A DNA stretch of 64,000 nt. It comes from Pseudomonas helvetica. GTDB lineage: Bacteria; Pseudomonadota; Gammaproteobacteria; Pseudomonadales; Pseudomonadaceae. The number at the start of each line of letters is the position of its first letter. Positions within the stretch are counted from its first letter, which is position 1. The stretch lies in the NCBI RefSeq assembly GCF_039908645.1, contig NZ_CP150917.1:494501-558500 (forward strand), written 5' to 3'. The position numbers and the translations under genes were made by a program. The notes under the pieces were generated by a model, which searched no databases, was not told the origin of the DNA, and was given only the letters and a program-made list of their open reading frames with translations. Shown piece after piece: positions 44,884-54,427 of the stretch.

Positions 44884-45997
44884 ACGCCATGTGCTGCAGT
44901 TCTGTCACGGCTATGACGGGCCGTTCCTGGACTGCGCCCGACAGTACGCGAGCCTGTTTGCAGGGTCTGGTTATCGAGTGACCACGGTGTTTCTCACCGG
45001 GGTTGCCGATGCTGACGTTGCGGCGGGCTGTGCGTCTGATGAAGTGCTGTTCATGGAATACAGCTCCAAGGCCATTCGTGGCCTGAAGCTTTCGGCGATT
45101 GCCGATCTGCGCAAAATCGCCCAGTCGCGCAATTTCAGTTTTTGTATCGCCCACCGTTTCAAGCCGATCTACATCGCCTTGCTCGCAACGCCGCTGCCGG
45201 TAATCGGCGTGCACCACGCCTTTGGCGATTACCAGCGGCGGACGCGCAAGCTGTTCGCGCATATTTTTCGCAAGCGCCTAAGCCTGCTCGGGGTTTCCGA
45301 TGCGGTCCGCGACGACATGCGCCGTTGTCTGCCGAAGTGGCCGGCGGCGCGGATTCAAACCCTCTACAACCGCATCGATGTCGACGCGTTGCAGGCCACT
45401 CAGGTGTCCTTCGATGAGGCGCGCGACGCCTTGGGGCTGTCGCCGGATGCGTGGGTGATCGGCAACGTCGGTCGCCTGCACCCGGACAAGGACCAGGCCA
45501 CTTTGCTGCGCGGGTTTGCCCAGGCCTTGCCGCGTTTGCCGGTCGGCAGTCAATTGGCGATTCTTGGCTCCGGACGTCTGGAGCAACGGCTCAAGGATCT
45601 GGCTCGTGAAATCGGTATTGGTGACCGTGTGCTGTTTCTCGGTCAGGTGCCGGAGGCGCGTCGCTACTTCCGGGCTTTCGATGTGTTTGCCCTGAGTTCC
45701 GACCACGAGCCATTCGGCATGGTGCTGCTCGAAGCGATGGCCGCCGGTGTGCCATTGCTGGCCACCGCGTGCGGCGGGGCTGCGGAGGTGGTCGAAGGTG
45801 TCGGTATTTTGTTCCCGCAGGGGGATGTCGAGCACTTGGCGCTGGGCCTGCAACATCTGGCGGTGATGAATCAGCACGAGCACCAGGTCTGCGCCGAAAT
45901 GATGCTTGATCGCCTGCGCGAGCGCTTCTCGGATCGTGCAGTGCACGAGACGTTCTGGCGTCTGCCGCACGTCCTTGAACTGACGGCGAGGGCCTGA
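44867..45997 (+). CDS. wapH: LPS core glycosyltransferase, GT4 family
   Basis: Cytoplasmic GT4 transferase of 376 residues, overlapping the carbamoyltransferase end by 17 bp. It has an N-terminal Rossmann domain (HVLQFCHGYDGPFLDCARQY), the donor-site region IGNVGRLHPDKDQATLLRGF (about 196-215) and the E-x7-E motif HEPFGMVLLEAMAAGVPLLA (about 280-299). By position after the carbamoyltransferase it corresponds to P. aeruginosa PA5004 (WapH), a core sugar transferase; acceptor and donor here are inferred. The stop overlaps the start of the mig-14 gene by one base. Confidence 0.85.
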   Translation: MTRSAERHVLQFCHGYDGPFLDCARQYASLFAGSGYRVTTVFLTGVADADVAAGCASDEVLFMEYSSKAIRGLKLSAIADLRKIAQSRNFSFCIAHRFKPIYIALLATPLPVIGVHHAFGDYQRRTRKLFAHIFRKRLSLLGVSDAVRDDMRRCLPKWPAARIQTLYNRIDVDALQATQVSFDEARDALGLSPDAWVIGNVGRLHPDKDQATLLRGFAQALPRLPVGSQLAILGSGRLEQRLKDLAREIGIGDRVLFLGQVPEARRYFRAFDVFALSSDHEPFGMVLLEAMAAGVPLLATACGGAAEVVEGVGILFPQGDVEHLALGLQHLAVMNQHEHQVCAEMMLDRLRERFSDRAVHETFWRLPHVLELTARA

Positions 45998-46893
45998 TGC
46001 TCAACCGATTTCAAGGCTGGCGCGAGCGTGGCTGGTCCGTTGTCGATGCGTCGACGTATCGCGATGCCTGGCAGCGTTTTGGCGGTAGCGTCGCAACGCA
46101 TCCACTGGTGGTCGAACGCCTGGCACAGTTGGCCGATATCCCGGTGCGTTACCTGGCCTGGGAACAGGGTGGCGAACTGAAAGCCGCGATCCCGACCTGG
46201 GGCCGCGACCTGGCATTGTCCAAGGACGTGCTCAAGCGTAACGGCAAGAAAGGTTTGTTCGATCTCGGCAACGCTGAATTCATCCTGCCGGCTGCGGCCG
46301 ACGCGCAAGCGCTGTTGCGGCACCGCGGGCGCTACTTGTCGGCGCTGAATGAAGGTCGCTTTGCCGGTCTCAAGCTGCAAGCCGAACAACTGGCCATGGC
46401 CCGCACACCTGAAGAGCTGTCGAAGAAGTTTCGCTACAACCAGCGCCGTGAACTGCGCTTGCTGGAAGAGGCCGGTGGCGTAATACGACCGGTCAGCGAC
46501 TTTTCCAGTCAGGAACTGGCGGCGATTTATTGCGATCTGTTCCAGCGCCGCTGGGGATTTCCGGCAACCGGTGCGCCGCGCATGGGCGAGGTGCTCGAGC
46601 TGCTGCGCGAGCTGATGATCGGCTCGGTGATTTTCCTCAACGATGCGCCGATTGCGATTCAGTTGGTCTACCGTGTTGAAGCGCCAGAGTGGATCAGCGT
46701 CGAGTACATCAACGGTGGCGTCGACCCCGAGACTCGTGAGTTCAGCCCAGGCAGTGTATTGAGTTTTCTCAATACCCAAAGCGCCTGGGAGCACGCCCGG
46801 GCAATCGATAAGCCGCTGCGCTTTTCCTTCGGGCGGGCTGATCGTGAATACAAGGACCGCTGGTGCAACCCTGTGCCGGTGTTCACCGTATGA
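45997..46893 (+). CDS. mig-14: Mig-14 family protein
   Basis: A 298-residue member of the Mig-14 family, implicated in antimicrobial peptide resistance in Salmonella and Pseudomonas. It has a GNAT-like acyltransferase fold. Conserved parts include ELSKKFRYNQRRELRLLEEA (about 142-161), LFQRRWGFPATGAPRMGEVL and the C-terminal FSFGRADREYKDRWCNPVPV. There is no signal peptide; it probably associates with the inner membrane face. It is coupled to the genes on both sides by overlaps. The biochemical reaction is not established; a role in modifying LPS or an amino acid attachment is inference. Confidence 0.88.
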   Translation: MLNRFQGWRERGWSVVDASTYRDAWQRFGGSVATHPLVVERLAQLADIPVRYLAWEQGGELKAAIPTWGRDLALSKDVLKRNGKKGLFDLGNAEFILPAAADAQALLRHRGRYLSALNEGRFAGLKLQAEQLAMARTPEELSKKFRYNQRRELRLLEEAGGVIRPVSDFSSQELAAIYCDLFQRRWGFPATGAPRMGEVLELLRELMIGSVIFLNDAPIAIQLVYRVEAPEWISVEYINGGVDPETREFSPGSVLSFLNTQSAWEHARAIDKPLRFSFGRADREYKDRWCNPVPVFTV

Positions 46894-48317
46894 GCCAGAC
46901 CATGAGCCTGCCACTCAATCGCAAGCAGCAACTGCTCAAGCGTCATCGACGTAACAAGCGCATCGGTCTGTTGATCGGTGTCTTGCTGTTGATTGCCGTT
47001 GGCCTGCTGGTCACCTGGTGGCTGCCGCTGGTACTCGCGGTCCTGGCCTGGGTTGCCCATGAGGCGTGGTTTGCCGACCATTTGTTTTACTCGCCCAAGG
47101 ACGATTACCAGTACAGCTTCCCGCCCTACACGCAGCAGCCCAAGGTCCGGCTGGAGGGTGCGCGTCTGCTGCTCGATGACGGCGTCATCCTGACCGACGA
47201 CACCACGCTGGTACTGGCACTGCGGGTAAAAAGCACCTGGCTGGGACGCTTTTTCGATCCTGCAGTCGAGTTGTCGGGTGGCGATAATCCAGACCGACAA
47301 GCCTTCGAGCGTGGTGTAGACGGCCTGCGTTACCTCAATCTCAGTGGTCAGGCGCATGTTCTGTCGCAGGGTGATTTGCGTGTGCGCGGGCGTTTCTGCC
47401 GATTGCTCGGCGAACCCGTGCTCTGGTCGTTCGAACAACCTGATTACCGCCGTCAGCGAGTGATGGTGATCGCGCCTCACGCCGACGATGCGGAGCTGGC
47501 CGCTTTCGGTTTGTACAGCCAGGCCGACGAGGCCTGGATTGTCACGTTGACCGCTGGCGAAATTGAAGCCGGGCACTATCGGCAGATGGGGCTGGACGCC
47601 GTCGAGGCGTCGCGCATCAAAGGCCGCTTGCGCGCCTGGGACAGCATTACGGTGCCGCGCTGGGCCGGCGTACCTGAATCGCAGTGTGTGCAATTGGGCT
47701 ATTTCTGCCTGCAATTGCCAGCCATGCAGGCGGCGCCGGACCAAGCAGTGGGCTCGCGTGAAGCGAATCTGAACGACACGCGACTGTTTCGCCAACTTAA
47801 TCCGTTCGCGTTGCCCGGTGACCGCGATGGTGCACCGACCTGGAATAACCTGCTGGCCGATCTGCGCGAACTGCTGCTCAAGGCGCGCCCTGAAGTGATC
47901 GTCCTGCCGCACTCCTCGCTGGATCCGCATCCCGATCACATCTGTGCACAGCATGCGGTGCTGGAAGCCTTGAAGGGGCTTGAGTGGCAGCCGACTACAC
48001 TGCTCGGATACGCGAACCATCTGCACGATAATGATCGCTGGCCAATGGGTGATTCCGAGGCCGGGATTGCGTTACCGCCGGTGTTCGATCCGGCGCAGGT
48101 GCTACAACCCTATTGCCTGGTATTGTCGATCGAGCAACAGCGTGACAAGGCTATGGCGCTGGGGATGATGCATGACTTGCAGCCGCGTGCGCCGTTCAAG
48201 CGCCGGATGCGTCGCGGCTTGCAGCGTCTGCTGGCAGGGCGTTCAGGCTCGCCTTACGGCGAGAACGAGTTTTTTCGCAAGGCTGTGCGTCGGCATGAGC
48301 TGTTCTGGCGTTTGTAA
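46890..48317 (+). CDS. dnpA: PIG-L family de-N-acetylase (DnpA type)
   Basis: A 475-residue protein. A basic N-terminus and one or two membrane helices (about 30-60, LIGVLLLIAVGLLVTWWLP) anchor it. The metal-dependent deacetylase motif VIAPHADDAELAAFGLYS is at about 193-210, with the second His motif LPHSSLDPHPDHICAQHAV at about 343-361. The P. aeruginosa homologue PA5002 (DnpA) affects fluoroquinolone tolerance and sits in the same cluster. The substrate is probably an N-acetylated sugar of the core or surface glycan. The ATG at 46890 overlaps the mig-14 stop. Confidence 0.88.
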   Translation: MSQTMSLPLNRKQQLLKRHRRNKRIGLLIGVLLLIAVGLLVTWWLPLVLAVLAWVAHEAWFADHLFYSPKDDYQYSFPPYTQQPKVRLEGARLLLDDGVILTDDTTLVLALRVKSTWLGRFFDPAVELSGGDNPDRQAFERGVDGLRYLNLSGQAHVLSQGDLRVRGRFCRLLGEPVLWSFEQPDYRRQRVMVIAPHADDAELAAFGLYSQADEAWIVTLTAGEIEAGHYRQMGLDAVEASRIKGRLRAWDSITVPRWAGVPESQCVQLGYFCLQLPAMQAAPDQAVGSREANLNDTRLFRQLNPFALPGDRDGAPTWNNLLADLRELLLKARPEVIVLPHSSLDPHPDHICAQHAVLEALKGLEWQPTTLLGYANHLHDNDRWPMGDSEAGIALPPVFDPAQVLQPYCLVLSIEQQRDKAMALGMMHDLQPRAPFKRRMRRGLQRLLAGRSGSPYGENEFFRKAVRRHELFWRL

Positions 48318-48401
48318 ATGGCTGTCGCATGGAGTCTTTCTGCCAGGGCGGAAGGGTGATTTCAGGTTTTTGTCGGGCTGTTCAATGCTGCAAGGAAGAC
48401 A

Positions 48402-49358
48402 ATGAAGGTTCTATTTCTGGTGCAGAAAGAACAGCGGGCCATTCTGGACCGTTTGTACGAAGGTGTGGCCGCTCATTGCGAATGCGACCTGCGCTGGTTG
48501 AGCAGTGATGAACAGCGCAACCTGCGTGGCTATTTTCGGCGTGAAGTGGACGTGTCGCGCTATGACCGTATCGTGTTCTTCCTGCGGTTCAAGCAGGAAA
48601 TCCGCCAGGTCGGGTTCATTCGCACGATTCCCAATCTGGTGATTCTCGAACACGATGCCTACCAGAACTACATTCCCTGCAAGTACACCGGCAAGTTCAG
48701 TGCGCATTACCGCCGCCTGCCGTGGGCGCGGGTGATCAGTTCCGGTTTCATGGTCGCCAAGCGTTTACGCGATGAAGGCTTTGACGCGGTGTTCGTGCCC
48801 AAGGGCTATGACCAGACCCTGTTGCAGGATCAGGGGCGTGAGCGCGATATCGAACTGGCCTTCGTCGGCAGTACCAATAGCGTGGCGTACAGCGGTCGCA
48901 AAGCGCTGCTCGATGAGTTGGCGGGTGTCGAACCCTTGGTAGTGACTCGTACCCATTCCGGTGACGAATATCGCGACACGCTCAACCGTATCCGCTTCTT
49001 CGTCAGTGCCGACGTTGGCATGGGCGAATTCATGATCAAGAACTTTGAAGCGATGGCCTGTGGCTGCGTGTTGTTGGCCTTCGATCAGGGGGGTGCGGAA
49101 ACTCGGGCTCTGGGGCTGCAGGATATGCACAACGTGGTGCTCTATCGGGATATCCCGCAACTGCAGGAAAAACTCGCCAGGCTGCGTGCCGATCCTGAGT
49201 TGGCTTCGATCATTGCCCGAAACGGACGCGATCTGGCGGTCAGTCAGTTCAGCTTCGCACGTATTGGTCAGCGTATTGTCGAAGAGCTCCAGCCGGCTTT
49301 GAGGCCTCGCGCCGCATTGAGTCTGATCGAACAGTTACGCCTGAAGCTGGGCATTTGA
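48402..49358 (+). CDS. ssg: Cell-surface glycosyltransferase Ssg
   Basis: A 318-residue GT-B type transferase, matching P. aeruginosa PA5001 (Ssg) in place and size. That protein is needed for normal LPS and exopolysaccharide, motility and phage sensitivity. Notable segments are YDRIVFFLRFKQEIRQVGFI, FVGSTNSVAYSGRKALLDEL (about 152-171) and MGEFMIKNFEAMACGCVLLA (about 207-226), the last being the donor-binding part. There are no membrane helices. The gap of 84 bp before it and 81 bp after suggests weaker coupling than in the earlier run. Confidence 0.87.
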   Translation: MKVLFLVQKEQRAILDRLYEGVAAHCECDLRWLSSDEQRNLRGYFRREVDVSRYDRIVFFLRFKQEIRQVGFIRTIPNLVILEHDAYQNYIPCKYTGKFSAHYRRLPWARVISSGFMVAKRLRDEGFDAVFVPKGYDQTLLQDQGRERDIELAFVGSTNSVAYSGRKALLDELAGVEPLVVTRTHSGDEYRDTLNRIRFFVSADVGMGEFMIKNFEAMACGCVLLAFDQGGAETRALGLQDMHNVVLYRDIPQLQEKLARLRADPELASIIARNGRDLAVSQFSFARIGQRIVEELQPALRPRAALSLIEQLRLKLGI

Positions 49359-49439
49359 CAGGGTTTTCAAATCATTGGAAGTGCTCGAAATCATAATAAA
49401 ACGTGCCATCAGCCGATGTGAAAAAGGGCTTTCAGCTCG

Positions 49440-50543
49440 ATGAGTATCCTTAATGTCATGTGGTCCGGTGGGGCTGCCTACGCCTCTGTCCACAAGGTTC
49501 ATCTGCAGATACTTGCTCAGGTAGAACCCGCAACACCGATCAATACCTGGCTGTTGCAGGGTAGTGCGCGCGGCTGTGTCGCCGAAATCGGTGAAACGCG
49601 GGAGTGGCATCTGTCCTCCAATCAACTCAAGGGCAGGCGTTTCTGGAAGCTGCTGACGCTATGGATGCAGGCGCGTTTTTATTACGCCCTGAATCAAAGT
49701 GACGTGCGCGTGCTGTTGCTCGACGGCTTAGGCACGGCTCGTGCCCTGTTACCGGTCCTCAAGAAGCTGCCGCAGTTGCGCGCGGTGGTGCTTTTTCATG
49801 GCGCGACCCGGATCAGCGCAGCCGATCGCAAGTTGCTTTCACGATTTCCCGCTTCACAGCTGACCCTTGCGGCGGTTTCGCAAACCCTGGCCAACGCACT
49901 TGAGGCCGATTTACAGATCCCCGTCGTCACGTTGCGCAGTGCGCTCGATCCACTGGCTTTTCGTTCCCGGTTGCTTTCTCGTGAGCAGGCGCGTGCTCGG
50001 CTGCAATTGCCCGTCGACAACACACCTGTCGTGGGGGCTGTAGGGCGCCTGGTTGGCAAAAAAGGCTTTGCATGCCTGATCGAAGCCTTTGCCAAGGCGC
50101 TGACACAACACCCGCAGTTGCGCCTGGTGATTATCGGGGAAGGTCAGGCAAGGGCTGCGCTGGAGGTGCGAGTCAACCAGCTTGGGTTGCGCGACAAGGT
50201 GCTGTTACCCGGAAACCTTGAGGATGCAGCGACGCTTTTTCGGGCTTTCGACTGGATCGCGATCCCGTCACTTGAGGAAGGTCTTGGCTTGATCCTGCAA
50301 GAGGCGGTAATGGCCGGTGTCCCGGTGCTGTCCAGCGATTTGGCAGTGTTTCGCGAGCAATTGGCAGGGGCGGGCCGTTACGCCACGCCAGAGGATGTGA
50401 CCGCCTGGAGCGAGGCGTTAATACAGGCGCTTGGTGTCGCTTCTGAATCGGTCGCTGCGGCTCAATTCACTGTACTTTCACCGGACGACGCCTGGCTGGA
50501 ATTCAGCCAGGTTGCCCGCAAGCTGTTGTCATGCGCAAAGTAG
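49440..50543 (+). CDS. wapR: Core glycosyltransferase, GT4 family (WapR position)
   Basis: A 367-residue GT4 transferase. Donor-site motif VVGAVGRLVGKKGFACLIEA is at about 197-216 and SLEEGLGLILQEAVMAGVPV at about 276-295. It sits between ssg and waaL like P. aeruginosa PA5000 (WapR), the rhamnosyltransferase that prepares the core for O-antigen attachment. The sugar specificity in this strain is inferred from synteny only. The last 15 bp overlap the 3' end of the convergent kinase gene. Confidence 0.78.
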   Translation: MSILNVMWSGGAAYASVHKVHLQILAQVEPATPINTWLLQGSARGCVAEIGETREWHLSSNQLKGRRFWKLLTLWMQARFYYALNQSDVRVLLLDGLGTARALLPVLKKLPQLRAVVLFHGATRISAADRKLLSRFPASQLTLAAVSQTLANALEADLQIPVVTLRSALDPLAFRSRLLSREQARARLQLPVDNTPVVGAVGRLVGKKGFACLIEAFAKALTQHPQLRLVIIGEGQARAALEVRVNQLGLRDKVLLPGNLEDAATLFRAFDWIAIPSLEEGLGLILQEAVMAGVPVLSSDLAVFREQLAGAGRYATPEDVTAWSEALIQALGVASESVAAAQFTVLSPDDAWLEFSQVARKLLSCAK

Positions 50544-51134
50544 GATTTGCTCCAGCGTCTGCATCGGAAAGCTCTCGTTCAGCTTCTCTCGATCAATATA
50601 CCGTGCGAAGTGTTGCAGGTTGCGCTTGACCAGGTGCTGCGGCAGCGGCCCCCGCAAGAAGCGCATGTCGGCGACGTCGATCAGGCCGAACTGGTTGCCT
50701 GGAGTCACGACGATGTTGCCCAGGTGCAGCGAGCGGAAGTAGACCCCGGCTGCATGGAGTTCGCGGATGAATGCGGTCAGCGCCGGCAGGGTCTGTTGCC
50801 AGTCGAAGCCGTTTTTGTCTGCCAGCTGGCGCAGGGTTTCTCCTGGCAGGGGACGGTAAAGCACGGCCGTCATGCCAGGGGTATCCAGCTGATGGAGTGT
50901 GAGTGTCTGAAGGGTAGGAATGCCGAGCTTTTCGAGTCGGGCGGCATTGTCGATGAAGCGCTTTGAATAGGGGCGAAACAATGCCGACGAGAGAAGCCGC
51001 TTGCGGCGAAACAGTTTGAGGATGTTCCCGTCCGGCAGAAGAAATACTTTCGGGCCGAAGCTGTCGGCTTCTAGTACTCTGGCGCCTTTAATCATCTGAT
51101 TTAAAGCGGCTTGTGGAAGCCGGAAGCATTGCAT
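50529..51134 (-). CDS. InaA-family LPS kinase, opposite strand
   Basis: A 201-residue kinase-like protein (PA4998 type). It has an ATP-site segment (KVFLLPDGNILKLFRRKR), a catalytic-loop equivalent FRSLHLGNIVV (about 136, with Ser-Leu instead of Asp) and the metal-binding Asp in FGLIDVADMRFLRG (about 150). It is shorter than WaaP. It is the only gene of the core cluster on the minus strand and overlaps the wapR 3' end tail to tail. It may be phosphorylating or a pseudo-kinase; the substrate is unknown. Confidence 0.83.
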   Translation of the reverse strand: MQCFRLPQAALNQMIKGARVLEADSFGPKVFLLPDGNILKLFRRKRLLSSALFRPYSKRFIDNAARLEKLGIPTLQTLTLHQLDTPGMTAVLYRPLPGETLRQLADKNGFDWQQTLPALTAFIRELHAAGVYFRSLHLGNIVVTPGNQFGLIDVADMRFLRGPLPQHLVKRNLQHFARYIDREKLNESFPMQTLEQILLCA

Positions 51135-51243
51135 GTAGAGAGCCTTGTAGAAATTGCGGGCGTATTGGCGATCAATGATGCCGAAAAGTTGCTGTTTTCA
51201 CCATGCCGGCTTGGCGATCGGACGATTTAACGAGGAAAGGTCA

Positions 51244-52416
51244 ATGCAGGAAACGCGTTGGGCGCAGGTATGGATGACGACCGGATTGTTCTGGTTTTTG
51301 ACTGCCATTGCTTTTGCGCCGACCAATAAGCTTTATCAGCAAGGGTTGACCGTGTTCCTCTGGTTGCCGGCAATGTTTTTTGCCTGGTCGGCACGTGCTC
51401 GGTTATTTGAGCTTTGGCAAACACAGCGGGTGTTTTGTCTTGGGCTGCTCGGGCTGGTGCTGTGGTCGTTGATCAGCGTGTCGTGGACTCATGATGATGA
51501 CCTGACACGGGGCGCCAAACGCATATTGTACATCGTGGTGTTCCTGTTGTTTTTTCCGGTATTTGCCAATGCCCGTCCGGAGCGTGTCGTGCGGGTCATG
51601 CAATGGGGCGGCCAGGCCCTGGCATTGAGTGCACTGTTGGCGGCCATCAAGTTTTATCTGATCGACGGCAACACCTGGACCGCGCGCGTTGAAGGGTTGG
51701 GGGAGTTGGGTCACCCGATTCTGGGCGGTTACGTACTGGGCGTGGCGGCGGTCTGGATGATCCATTGGGTGCCCCGGACCCGTTGGCTGCAAGGTGTCTG
51801 GTTGGTTGCACTGGGTTTGCTCGCAGGCTTTGTCGTGCTGTCCCAGAGTCGTGGCGCCGCTCTGGCGCTGTTGCTGACGCTGGTGGCAATGCCCATTTGG
51901 TGCCGCAACCGACGTAGCTGCACCATCGCTATTGGCGCACTGGTGCTGGCGATGCTGGCGTTCTGGCTTTTCGAACCGCTGGTGCTGGCTCGCGGTACCT
52001 CGTACCGACCTCAAATATTCATGGCCAGTCTGAACATGATCGCTGCACATCCCTTGCGTGGCCTGGGGTTGGAGTCTGGCTACACGGTGCTTGCCGAAGG
52101 CGTCGAATTTGATCACGCGCACAACCTGTTCACCCATATTGCAATCGAATTGGGGCTGCCAGGGCTCTTGCTGTGGTGTGTGGTCTGGTTTGCGGTATTG
52201 CGTGAAGCATGGCGAGCCCGTGAAACGCTGTATGGTCAGGGTGTCATCGGGATCTGGCTGTTCTCGTTCCTGGCCATGCAATTCGATGCGGCCAGCATCA
52301 GTGGATCGCCACGAGCCGAATGGTTCATCAGCTGGCTACCGGTTGGCCTCGCCACCGTTTTGGTATGGACACAGGCCAAATACAAAGCCTGTGATAAAAT
52401 TTCGCGTTCAACCTAA
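51244..52416 (+). CDS. waaL: O-antigen ligase
   Basis: An inner-membrane enzyme that attaches undecaprenyl-linked O-polysaccharide to the completed core at the periplasmic face. It has 390 residues from the ATG at 51244 (AGGAAAGG before it); an upstream in-frame ATG at 51154 is rejected because it adds a non-conserved stretch. About ten to twelve membrane helices are seen, with the Wzy_C-type region VVLSQSRGAALALLLTLVAM (about 197-216) and the large periplasmic loop containing LRGLGLESGYTVLAEG and HAHNLFTHIAIELG with the conserved His. It lies 15 bp before msbA. Confidence 0.9.
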   Translation: MQETRWAQVWMTTGLFWFLTAIAFAPTNKLYQQGLTVFLWLPAMFFAWSARARLFELWQTQRVFCLGLLGLVLWSLISVSWTHDDDLTRGAKRILYIVVFLLFFPVFANARPERVVRVMQWGGQALALSALLAAIKFYLIDGNTWTARVEGLGELGHPILGGYVLGVAAVWMIHWVPRTRWLQGVWLVALGLLAGFVVLSQSRGAALALLLTLVAMPIWCRNRRSCTIAIGALVLAMLAFWLFEPLVLARGTSYRPQIFMASLNMIAAHPLRGLGLESGYTVLAEGVEFDHAHNLFTHIAIELGLPGLLLWCVVWFAVLREAWRARETLYGQGVIGIWLFSFLAMQFDAASISGSPRAEWFISWLPVGLATVLVWTQAKYKACDKISRST

Positions 52417-52431
52417 TCAGTGAGCTCTACG

Positions 52432-54240
52432 ATGAGTGCAGCACCGCCCAATGCGGAACAGGAATCAAGCCTGAAAATCTATTTGCGACTGTTGGGGTAT
52501 GTAAAACCCTACGTTGGCATTTTCCTGTTGAGTATCGTGGGTTTTGTGATATTTGCCTCCACGCAGCCGATGCTGGCCGGGATTCTCAAATATTTCGTCG
52601 ATGGCTTGAGCAATCCTGAAGCAGTGCTCTTTCCCCACACTCCGTATCTGCGGGAGTTGAAGTTGCTGGTTGCCGTGCCGCTGTTGATCATCTTGATCGC
52701 GGCCTGGCAAGGGCTTGGTTCGTTCCTGAGTAACTACTACCTGGCCAGGGTTTCCCTGGGTCTGGTTCATGACTTGCGGGTGGAGTTGTTCAACAAGCTG
52801 CTGGTGTTGCCTAACCGTTATTTCGATACCCACAACTCCGGGCATCTGATTTCCCGTATCACCTTCAACGTGACCATGGTGACCGGTGCTGCAACAGACG
52901 CCATTAAAGTGGTGATTCGCGAAGGTCTGACCGTAGTTTTTCTGTTCGGCTACCTGTTGTGGATGAACTGGAAGCTCACCTTGGTGATGCTGGCAATTCT
53001 GCCGCTGATTTCTTTCATGGTCGGCAATACCAGCAAGAAATTTCGCAAGCAGAGCAAGAAGATTCAGGTGGCGATGGGCGACGTGACTCACGTCGCGTCC
53101 GAAACCATTCAGGGCTATCGCGTGGTGCGCAGCTTCGGTGGTGAAAGCTACGAGCAACAGCGCTTCGCCAAAGCCAGTCAGAGCAACACCGACAAGCAAT
53201 TGCGCATGACCAGAACCAGTGCGATCTATACCCCTGCACTGCAACTGGTGATTTATAGCGCCATGGCCGCATTGATGTTCCTGGTGCTGTTTCTGCGTGG
53301 TGATGCGACGGCCGGTGATCTGGTGGCCTACATTACGGCTGCGGGTCTGTTGCCCAAGCCGATTCGTCAGCTGTCCGAAGTCAGCTCGACTATTCAGAAA
53401 GGCGTGGCGGGTGCTGAAAGCATTTTCGAACAGCTCGATGTCGAGCCGGAGCTCGATGCTGGCACCATCGAGCGCGAGCGTATCAGCGGTCGTCTGGATG
53501 TACACAACCTGAGTTTCACTTACCCGGGCACTGATCGCGAGGTGTTGAAAAACATCAGCTTCACTGCGACACCGGGGCAGATGATCGCACTGGTTGGACG
53601 CTCGGGAAGCGGCAAGTCGACGCTGGCCAGCCTGATCCCGCGTTTCTACCATCATGAAACGGGGCAAATACTGCTCGATGAAGTAGAGATCGAAGACTAT
53701 CGCCTGCGTAACCTGCGCAAGCATGTCTCTCAGGTCACACAACACGTCACCCTGTTCAACGATACCGTGGCCAACAACATCGCCTACGGTGATCTGGCCG
53801 GGGCTCCGCGTGCAGACATCGAGAAGGCTGCACAAGATGCCTATGCGATGGACTTCATCTCCCAGTTGCCAAACGGCCTGGACACTGAGGTCGGCGAGAA
53901 CGGGGTATTGCTGTCCGGTGGTCAACGTCAGCGTCTGGCCATTGCTCGCGCCTTGTTGAAAAACGCACCGTTGCTGATTCTCGATGAGGCGACTTCGGCA
54001 CTGGACACCGAGTCCGAGCGGCATATTCAGGCAGCGCTGGATAAGGTCATGAAGGGTCGTACCACGCTGGTGATCGCGCACCGTCTGTCGACTATCGAAA
54101 AGGCCGATCTGATCCTGGTGATGGACCACGGTGAAATTGTCGAGCGCGGTACTCACGCCCAACTGCTGGCACAAGGCGGGTACTACTCGCGTCTGCATGC
54201 CATGGGACTGGACGAACCCTCTCCGGCGGACATAGCCTGA
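52432..54240 (+). CDS. msbA: Lipid A-core flippase MsbA
   Basis: An ABC exporter that flips core-lipid A across the inner membrane. It has 602 residues from the ATG at 52432; a GTG 12 nt upstream is possible. Six membrane helices lie in residues 20-320. The ATPase domain has Walker A ALVGRSGSGKSTLASL (about 385), signature LLSGGQRQRLAIARALL (about 489), Walker B LLILDEATSALD (about 512) and the H-loop in TLVIAHRLSTIEKAD. It directly follows waaL, and two GC hairpins close the unit. Confidence 0.97.
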   Translation: MSAAPPNAEQESSLKIYLRLLGYVKPYVGIFLLSIVGFVIFASTQPMLAGILKYFVDGLSNPEAVLFPHTPYLRELKLLVAVPLLIILIAAWQGLGSFLSNYYLARVSLGLVHDLRVELFNKLLVLPNRYFDTHNSGHLISRITFNVTMVTGAATDAIKVVIREGLTVVFLFGYLLWMNWKLTLVMLAILPLISFMVGNTSKKFRKQSKKIQVAMGDVTHVASETIQGYRVVRSFGGESYEQQRFAKASQSNTDKQLRMTRTSAIYTPALQLVIYSAMAALMFLVLFLRGDATAGDLVAYITAAGLLPKPIRQLSEVSSTIQKGVAGAESIFEQLDVEPELDAGTIERERISGRLDVHNLSFTYPGTDREVLKNISFTATPGQMIALVGRSGSGKSTLASLIPRFYHHETGQILLDEVEIEDYRLRNLRKHVSQVTQHVTLFNDTVANNIAYGDLAGAPRADIEKAAQDAYAMDFISQLPNGLDTEVGENGVLLSGGQRQRLAIARALLKNAPLLILDEATSALDTESERHIQAALDKVMKGRTTLVIAHRLSTIEKADLILVMDHGEIVERGTHAQLLAQGGYYSRLHAMGLDEPSPADIA

Positions 54241-54249
54241 GCTCGACGC

Positions 54250-54300
54250 CAGGGTGAGCATCGCTCACCCTGTCAGCCTCCCGGGCGCGCAACGCGCCCG
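54250..54300 (+). terminator. Two tandem hairpins after msbA
   Basis: CAGGGTGAGC/GCTCACCCTG (54250-54272, 10 bp) and CGGGCGCG/CGCGCCCG (54282-54300, 8 bp). No T-run follows, so termination may be partial. Confidence 0.6.
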
Positions 54301-54427
54301 ACGATTTGTATCCAGCCCTTTACATACTTGACCAAGCCTAAATAATTCTGCGTGCCGTGCTTGTTATGGTTCCTGCTTCGATTTTGAATGCAAACGGGAA
54401 GGACAACCTTCTCGTGCGGGGACTGGA

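Noticed and set aside
52465..54261. 598-codon frame opposite msbA
   Set aside because: Antisense; Walker motifs are on the plus strand only.
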